10,078 bases of DNA from an uncultured bacterium (GTDB taxonomy: Bacteria > Patescibacteriota > Minisyncoccia > Phycocordibacterales > PALSA-1337), in assembly GCA_903870235.1 (NCBI GenBank), contig CAIQCA010000137.1, positions 1 to 10,078 on the forward strand. The letters are read 5' to 3'. The notes under the pieces are model-generated. The model saw nothing but the letters and a program-made list of their open reading frames with translations, did no database searches and had not been told where the DNA came from. Below, in pieces: positions 6,684 to 10,078 of the stretch. Each line of letters begins with the position of its first letter. Position 1 is the first letter of the stretch. The position numbers and the translations under genes were made by a program.

Positions 6684-6696
6684 CTCCATTCCTCTT
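6684..6696 (-). promoter_or_regulatory. Shine-Dalgarno of the two-TM hypothetical gene
   Basis: GGAG at 6687-6684 has a 5-nt spacing to ATG 6678, with a second purine-rich block AAGAGG just upstream. It supports the start choice. Confidence 0.75.
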
Positions 6697-6709
6697 TTTT
6701 TGTGTGAAT

Positions 6710-6724
6710 GTGGTTACTCACCAC
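6710..6724. repeat. Inverted repeat GTGGT-TACTC-ACCAC
   Basis: Perfect 5-bp arms with a 5-bp spacer lie 32-46 bases upstream of the two-TM gene start, in the divergent intergenic region. It could be a small operator or a leader hairpin. Confidence 0.4.
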
Positions 6725-6789
6725 TACTTACATTCGATGCTATCAAACGTAAGAGTCGAATCACAAGATATGAGAGAGGAGCTCAATTC

Positions 6790-6807
6790 TGGTGTGACCA
6801 TACACCA
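6790..6807. repeat. Inverted repeat TGGTGT-GACCAT-ACACCA
   Basis: Perfect 6-bp arms with a 6-bp spacer lie upstream of the candidate Mur ligase promoter. The 18-bp spaced dyad is the size of a typical repressor site. The arms resemble the GTGGT/ACCAC repeat 66 bases away. Confidence 0.4.
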
Positions 6808-6850
6808 AGAAATAAGAAATGTCAAGCATCACAAATCCCTTAAAATAGGC

Positions 6851-6856
6851 CATAAT
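6851..6856 (+). promoter_or_regulatory. Candidate -10 box of the Mur ligase gene
   Basis: CATAAT, with ATCACA at 6828-6833 as a possible -35 (17-bp spacer, 4 of 6 matches), would give a leader of about 27 nt without a Shine-Dalgarno before ATG 6890. Confidence 0.4.
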
Positions 6857-6889
6857 AGACATACAAGATCCCGGTTAAGAACCATTACT

Positions 6890-8164
6890 ATGATCGAAAA
6901 CATCCTCAGATTTATAAGGAAATTTATCCCTGATTCCATATTCACCTTTTTTCAACCGGCCTATCACTGGATACTTTCACTTTGTGCGGCCATCTGGTAT
7001 CGCTTCCCTTCCAGGAAAATAAAGGTGATCGCGGTTACCGGAACAAAAGGTAAAAGTTCTACCACTGAAATACTAAGTGCTATCCTAGAAGAGGCCGGTT
7101 ACAAGACTGGCTTATCCAACACAATACGCTTCAAGGTGGACGACATCTCTTCAGAAAACCTGTTCAAAATGAGCATGCCAGGCCGCTTCTTCTTGCAGCG
7201 TTTACTTAGACGAGCTGTTCAACATGGTTGCCAATATTTTATTTTGGAAATGACTTCCCAGGGTGCGGTCCTACACAGACACAAATTTATGGATCCAGAC
7301 GTTTTCGTATTCACCAACATCACACCGGAACATATAGAAGCTCATGGTTCATATGAAAAATATTTGCAATCAAAACTCAATCTGGCCCATAGTCTTGGCA
7401 AATCAAAGAAGAAAGACCGAGTAATGATCGTAAACTCCGATGACGCAGAATCACCAAAATTTTTGGCTTGTCCTTCGGATCGTCAACTAACCTTCAGTAT
7501 CAATGACGTCAAACCCTATGAAGTGAAAAAAGAAGGTCTGGCCTTTACGCTAAATGCCGGCGCCGTAAACAGCCATACTGTAAACTCTCAATTGTCTGGA
7601 TTATTCAATATATACAACATAATGGCTGCCGTAACCGCCGCACGTAGTCAGGGAGTATCCGATGAGATCATTATAAAAGCTATAGAGAAATTCTCCGGTA
7701 TACCAGGTCGTGTACAAAAGATAGAGGCTGGCCAAGATTTCCAGGTTATCGTGGACTACGCTCACACACCAGACTCACTAGAAAAGCTTTACCAAGTCTT
7801 TCAAACCTCAAGAAATATTTGTGTTCTTGGTGGCACCGGTGGCGGTCGTGACAACTGGAAGCGCAAAGAGATGGGGCGCATCGCCGACAATTATTGTGAC
7901 GAAATTATCTTAACCGACGAAGACCCTTATGACGAAGATCCACAGAAGATCGTGGCCGACGTCGCGCTAGGTATCATAAATCAGAAACCAACGATAATTA
8001 TGGATCGTCGTTTGGCTATACGCGAAGCTATCAAGAGAGCAAATACCGGTGATGTTATCCTTATCACTGGCAAAGGAACTGACCCATATATCATGGGCCG
8101 TGGCGGATCAAAAATACCCTGGAGTGACGCTAGGATCGCTCGTGAAGAAATCCTGAAGCCCTAA
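6890..8164 (+). CDS. MurE-like Mur ligase lacking the N-terminal UDP-MurNAc domain
   Basis: This ATP-dependent amide ligase belongs to the MurE branch, which adds the third residue of the peptidoglycan stem peptide. From ATG 6890 it has 424 residues (E. coli MurE has 495). About 40 hydrophobic residues replace the N-terminal substrate domain. They are followed by the P-loop GTKGKSST at 51-58, E120 in LEMTSQGA, FTNITPEHIEAHG, the likely carbamylated lysine K162 in YLQSKL, VDYAHTPDSL at 288-297, GGTGGGRDNWKR and GKGTDPY at 394-400. The diaminopimelate motif DNPR of MurE reads EDPY (344-347), so the added amino acid cannot be predicted. The frame stays open upstream to ATG 6704, but that stretch is not conserved-looking and holds repeats and a promoter candidate. 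The 3' end overlaps the amidase gene on the other strand by 57 bp. Confidence 0.9.
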   Translation: MIENILRFIRKFIPDSIFTFFQPAYHWILSLCAAIWYRFPSRKIKVIAVTGTKGKSSTTEILSAILEEAGYKTGLSNTIRFKVDDISSENLFKMSMPGRFFLQRLLRRAVQHGCQYFILEMTSQGAVLHRHKFMDPDVFVFTNITPEHIEAHGSYEKYLQSKLNLAHSLGKSKKKDRVMIVNSDDAESPKFLACPSDRQLTFSINDVKPYEVKKEGLAFTLNAGAVNSHTVNSQLSGLFNIYNIMAAVTAARSQGVSDEIIIKAIEKFSGIPGRVQKIEAGQDFQVIVDYAHTPDSLEKLYQVFQTSRNICVLGGTGGGRDNWKRKEMGRIADNYCDEIILTDEDPYDEDPQKIVADVALGIINQKPTIIMDRRLAIREAIKRANTGDVILITGKGTDPYIMGRGGSKIPWSDARIAREEILKP

Positions 8165-9175
8165 ATATGTATCGTTGGCCATTATCTTGAAGGCTGCTTC
8201 TCTTTTGGCTGCGGTCTTGAATTGCGGTTCGTAGATATAGCCATACTCTATAAGCATGCTAGCCGCATCGGCTGTATTATTGGCACCAATCGCAATGAGT
8301 TGAGGCTCATCGATTATTCCACTAGACTCTCCGGGAAGATCACTGACGGAATTATGTATCAAGAGACGTTTGAAGACGGCGTTAGCGATTGCCTTTGTTG
8401 TAGTACTATTTGCATACTGACCAACTGGCACATAAATAGAAAATCCTGCATGTCTGCCTGGGACATTACTGCGGTGATCTGGAAAGTCATTGAAGTGGAC
8501 ATGGATGACGACGTCCATTGTGTTTTCATTGGCCCATTTTGTAATTCCATATAGTCTTAGTGCAACATTTAATGGGGCGGCATTGTGAATAACCTTAGAA
8601 ACGGGCGCCGTTGTAGAACCAATCGCGATAAGGTGTTTCATCTCATCATGAGAACTTTTTTGCCAGGCCTTTATCTCATCCCAATGATCCTTGAAATATG
8701 TTGAGAATATAGAGCTCCACGCGGAGTCATCACGGGTGATATAAACCTGGAAATGAGGGTCTGCTTGCAAAAGATCAGATATATCCTGAGCCAATTCCAC
8801 ATTCATATTGCGCTCTTTTAGAGAGCCGAACTCAGTACCACCAAAACCTGGTTCATGCCCAGGAACAAGTAACACTTTGATCTTTGCAGGAGTTACCGGT
8901 AATTGCTGATCACTTGTTGTGGAAAAAACTACAGGAGAAGACCCGAGATCAGCCAAGTGGGTACTCATAACAAAAGATGTTGTGGCATATTTAGTCTGTA
9001 ACTCGGTAATCGTGCGCGGGTTGTGAAATATCACAGATGCAACTTGTGAAGCCGCATCATTGAAAGCTGAGACAAAAGCACTGACCTGATCAGGATAGTT
9101 TTGTGCGATCCAAGGTGCACCGAAGACAAGCAAACAAAGAGCGACAACAATATAATAGCGCCAGCTAGAAAACAT
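8108..9175 (-). CDS. N-acetylmuramoyl-L-alanine amidase (Amidase_3), membrane-anchored
   Basis: This zinc amidase cleaves the bond between MurNAc and the stem peptide, and probably acts outside the membrane in wall remodelling or division. The product has 355 residues. Residues 7-25 form an uncleaved-looking signal anchor (YYIVVALCLLVFGAPWIA), followed by a linker of about 75 residues. The catalytic domain starts at KVLLVPGHEPGFGG, with zinc ligands H107, E121 (KERN) and H227 (IHVHFND) and catalytic E310 in MLIEYGYI. All key residues of the family are present. There is a long insertion between E121 and H227. ATG 9175 has no Shine-Dalgarno, but an extended -10 box lies directly before it. The gene follows fpg by 48 bases. 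Its 3' end runs 57 bp into the Mur ligase gene on the opposite strand. Confidence 0.93.
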   Translation of the reverse strand: MFSSWRYYIVVALCLLVFGAPWIAQNYPDQVSAFVSAFNDAASQVASVIFHNPRTITELQTKYATTSFVMSTHLADLGSSPVVFSTTSDQQLPVTPAKIKVLLVPGHEPGFGGTEFGSLKERNMNVELAQDISDLLQADPHFQVYITRDDSAWSSIFSTYFKDHWDEIKAWQKSSHDEMKHLIAIGSTTAPVSKVIHNAAPLNVALRLYGITKWANENTMDVVIHVHFNDFPDHRSNVPGRHAGFSIYVPVGQYANSTTTKAIANAVFKRLLIHNSVSDLPGESSGIIDEPQLIAIGANNTADAASMLIEYGYIYEPQFKTAAKREAAFKIMANDTYLGLQDFFTSDPSVTPGYF

Positions 9176-9181
9176 AACTCT

Positions 9182-9190
9182 ATTATAGCA
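9182..9190 (-). promoter_or_regulatory. Extended -10 promoter of the amidase gene, predicted leaderless
   Basis: TGCTATAAT on the minus strand is a perfect extended -10. It ends six bases before ATG 9175, so the mRNA should begin at or within a base or two of the ATG. The -35 region (TAAAAC at 17 bp) is poor, as is usual with extended -10 promoters. Confidence 0.7.
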
Positions 9191-9223
9191 GACATTTTAT
9201 AGGTGTTTTATAAATAACTATCT

Positions 9224-10078
9224 TTACTTTAGTTTTAGTTTTCTCAAAACCTGATGTCTATTACAAAAATGTGTGCCCCTACTACCAAGTTTTATGCGGA
9301 CAATTGTTCCACCGCATCCTTTTTTATCACATTTAAGACCGGTCTTCTGATAAGCGTGGTGTTCATTTTGGAAATTACCCTTCTCACCATAGACATTTCG
9401 ATAATCAGACATAGAATCCCCGCCAAACTTTACTCCTTTGGCCAAAGAATCTTTAATAGCGCGAAAAAGTAGCTTCATCTTTGCTGGCGGCACATCCTCT
9501 ACCCTTTCAGCTGGATGAATTCCGGCGAGCCATAAAGATTCATCGGCATAGATGTTCCCAATTCCGGCTACTATCTCTTGATCCATCAAGATTTGCTTGA
9601 TTCTGCCACTTTTACGAAGGTTCATACGCTCCAAAAATCTGGCAAGAGTGAAATCTGGATCAAGTGGCTCCGGACCAATGTCTCGAAGATGTGATGACTC
9701 GTGAAGTTTTTCTATACCGCTGTGTTGGATAAGAGCTACTTTAGCAAATTTCCTTACATCTGAAAGAGCTAACTGGTAACCGTTTGAAAAAGAAAGGACG
9801 AAACGCACGTGGCGGTTGTATGGATCCTTAAGTGACTCCGGCTTTATAGGATTCCAAGGATCTTTTTTATTATTGGAATCAAATTCATACTTTCCATACA
9901 GGAGATGCCCGGTCATTTTCATGTGAACGATGATAGTGGTTTCTTCTTTGCGGCCCGCCCCTACACCACCCAAATGAATCAGAATATTCTTAGCTCTACG
10001 TGTAACTGACCCAACTTTTTGGCCAATTACCTCTTTCTTGAATTTCTTGAAATAAATCGGGTCCTTAATGGTAAAAGA
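9224..10078 (-). CDS. mutM: Formamidopyrimidine-DNA glycosylase Fpg/MutM (5' end cut by window edge)
   Basis: This base-excision repair enzyme removes oxidised purines such as 8-oxoguanine. The frame is open to the right edge (284 codons before the stop), so the N-terminal catalytic PE motif is outside the window. Visible parts are KKEVIGQKVGSVTRRAKNIL, the HMKMTGHLL loop with the conserved lysine, HVRFVLSFSNG, and the helix-two-turn-helix QEIVAGIGNIYADESLWLAGIHP. A C-terminal zinc finger ends in RGTHFCNRHQ, with the conserved arginine before it. Extra residues (about 20, DSNNKKDPWNPIKPESLKD) lie between HLL and HVRF. The finger reads C-X4-C-X16-C-X2-H instead of the usual C-X2-C-X16-C-X2-C. 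No terminator separates it from the amidase gene. Confidence 0.95.
   Translation of the reverse strand, partial: SFTIKDPIYFKKFKKEVIGQKVGSVTRRAKNILIHLGGVGAGRKEETTIIVHMKMTGHLLYGKYEFDSNNKKDPWNPIKPESLKDPYNRHVRFVLSFSNGYQLALSDVRKFAKVALIQHSGIEKLHESSHLRDIGPEPLDPDFTLARFLERMNLRKSGRIKQILMDQEIVAGIGNIYADESLWLAGIHPAERVEDVPPAKMKLLFRAIKDSLAKGVKFGGDSMSDYRNVYGEKGNFQNEHHAYQKTGLKCDKKGCGGTIVRIKLGSRGTHFCNRHQVLRKLKLK

Noticed and set aside
6704..6889. N-terminal extension of the Mur ligase from ATG 6704 (62 more residues)
   Set aside because: The residues are rich in His, Arg and Asn without a domain signature. The stretch holds two inverted repeats and a -10 candidate, and ATG 6890 gives the N-terminus expected for truncated CPR MurE-like proteins.
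8222..8554. 110-codon plus-strand frame opposite the amidase
   Set aside because: It is antisense to the catalytic domain of the amidase, whose zinc ligands are all intact.
9176..9223. Terminator between fpg and the amidase gene
   Set aside because: ATAAAA occurs twice as a direct repeat, but no stem followed by a T-tract is present.
1..10078. Mobile element, CRISPR array or defence island
   Set aside because: No transposase or integrase, no terminal repeats, no regularly spaced repeats and no defence-type domains were seen on either strand.

Overview
The window looks like part of a small-genome bacterium of the Candidate Phyla Radiation (Patescibacteria, Parcubacteria-like). The best pointers are a Mur ligase in which the usual N-terminal UDP-MurNAc-binding domain is replaced by about 40 hydrophobic residues, an Fpg/MutM with an extra internal segment and an altered zinc finger, a conserved-looking hypothetical with a GFPETAVDAY motif, and several genes without a Shine-Dalgarno sequence. 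This placement rests on family knowledge and not on a search. TGA is used as a stop (the amidase and the DHODH-like gene), and no long frame needs UGA read as glycine, so the standard bacterial code applies.

Layout. Positions 1-4044 are all minus strand. In transcription order they hold a hypothetical protein (4044-3511), an HD-domain phosphohydrolase (3485-2826), rpsT for ribosomal protein S20 (2746-2483) with its terminator, a tRNA-Arg with anticodon GCG (2433-2359), and a CtpE-like P-type cation ATPase (2332 to beyond the left edge). Positions 4119-5136 hold a monocistronic dihydroorotate-dehydrogenase-like gene on the minus strand, with its own -10 box, a near-perfect Shine-Dalgarno and a strong terminator. 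ruvA follows on the plus strand (5199-5786). It converges on a two-TM hypothetical gene (6678-5902, minus), with back-to-back terminators between them. A 211-bp gap with small inverted repeats separates this from the Mur ligase (6890-8164, plus). The Mur ligase overlaps tail-to-tail by 57 bp with an N-acetylmuramoyl-L-alanine amidase (9175-8108, minus). The right edge holds a 5'-truncated fpg/mutM (10078-9224, minus). No gap without a gene exceeds 300 bp.

Functional themes. Cell-wall building and remodelling is represented by the Mur ligase and the amidase. DNA repair and recombination is represented by ruvA and fpg. Translation is represented by S20 and tRNA-Arg. The ATPase is a cation transporter, and the DHODH-like protein is a flavoenzyme.

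The most interesting pattern is that two ways of starting translation seem to coexist. ruvA and the amidase have -10 boxes that end 6 to 7 bases before the ATG, so their mRNAs should be leaderless. The DHODH-like and two-TM genes have real Shine-Dalgarno sequences and, from hand counts on a few lines, about 50% GC against about 40% for their neighbours. No mobile element, CRISPR array or obvious new multi-gene system is visible.
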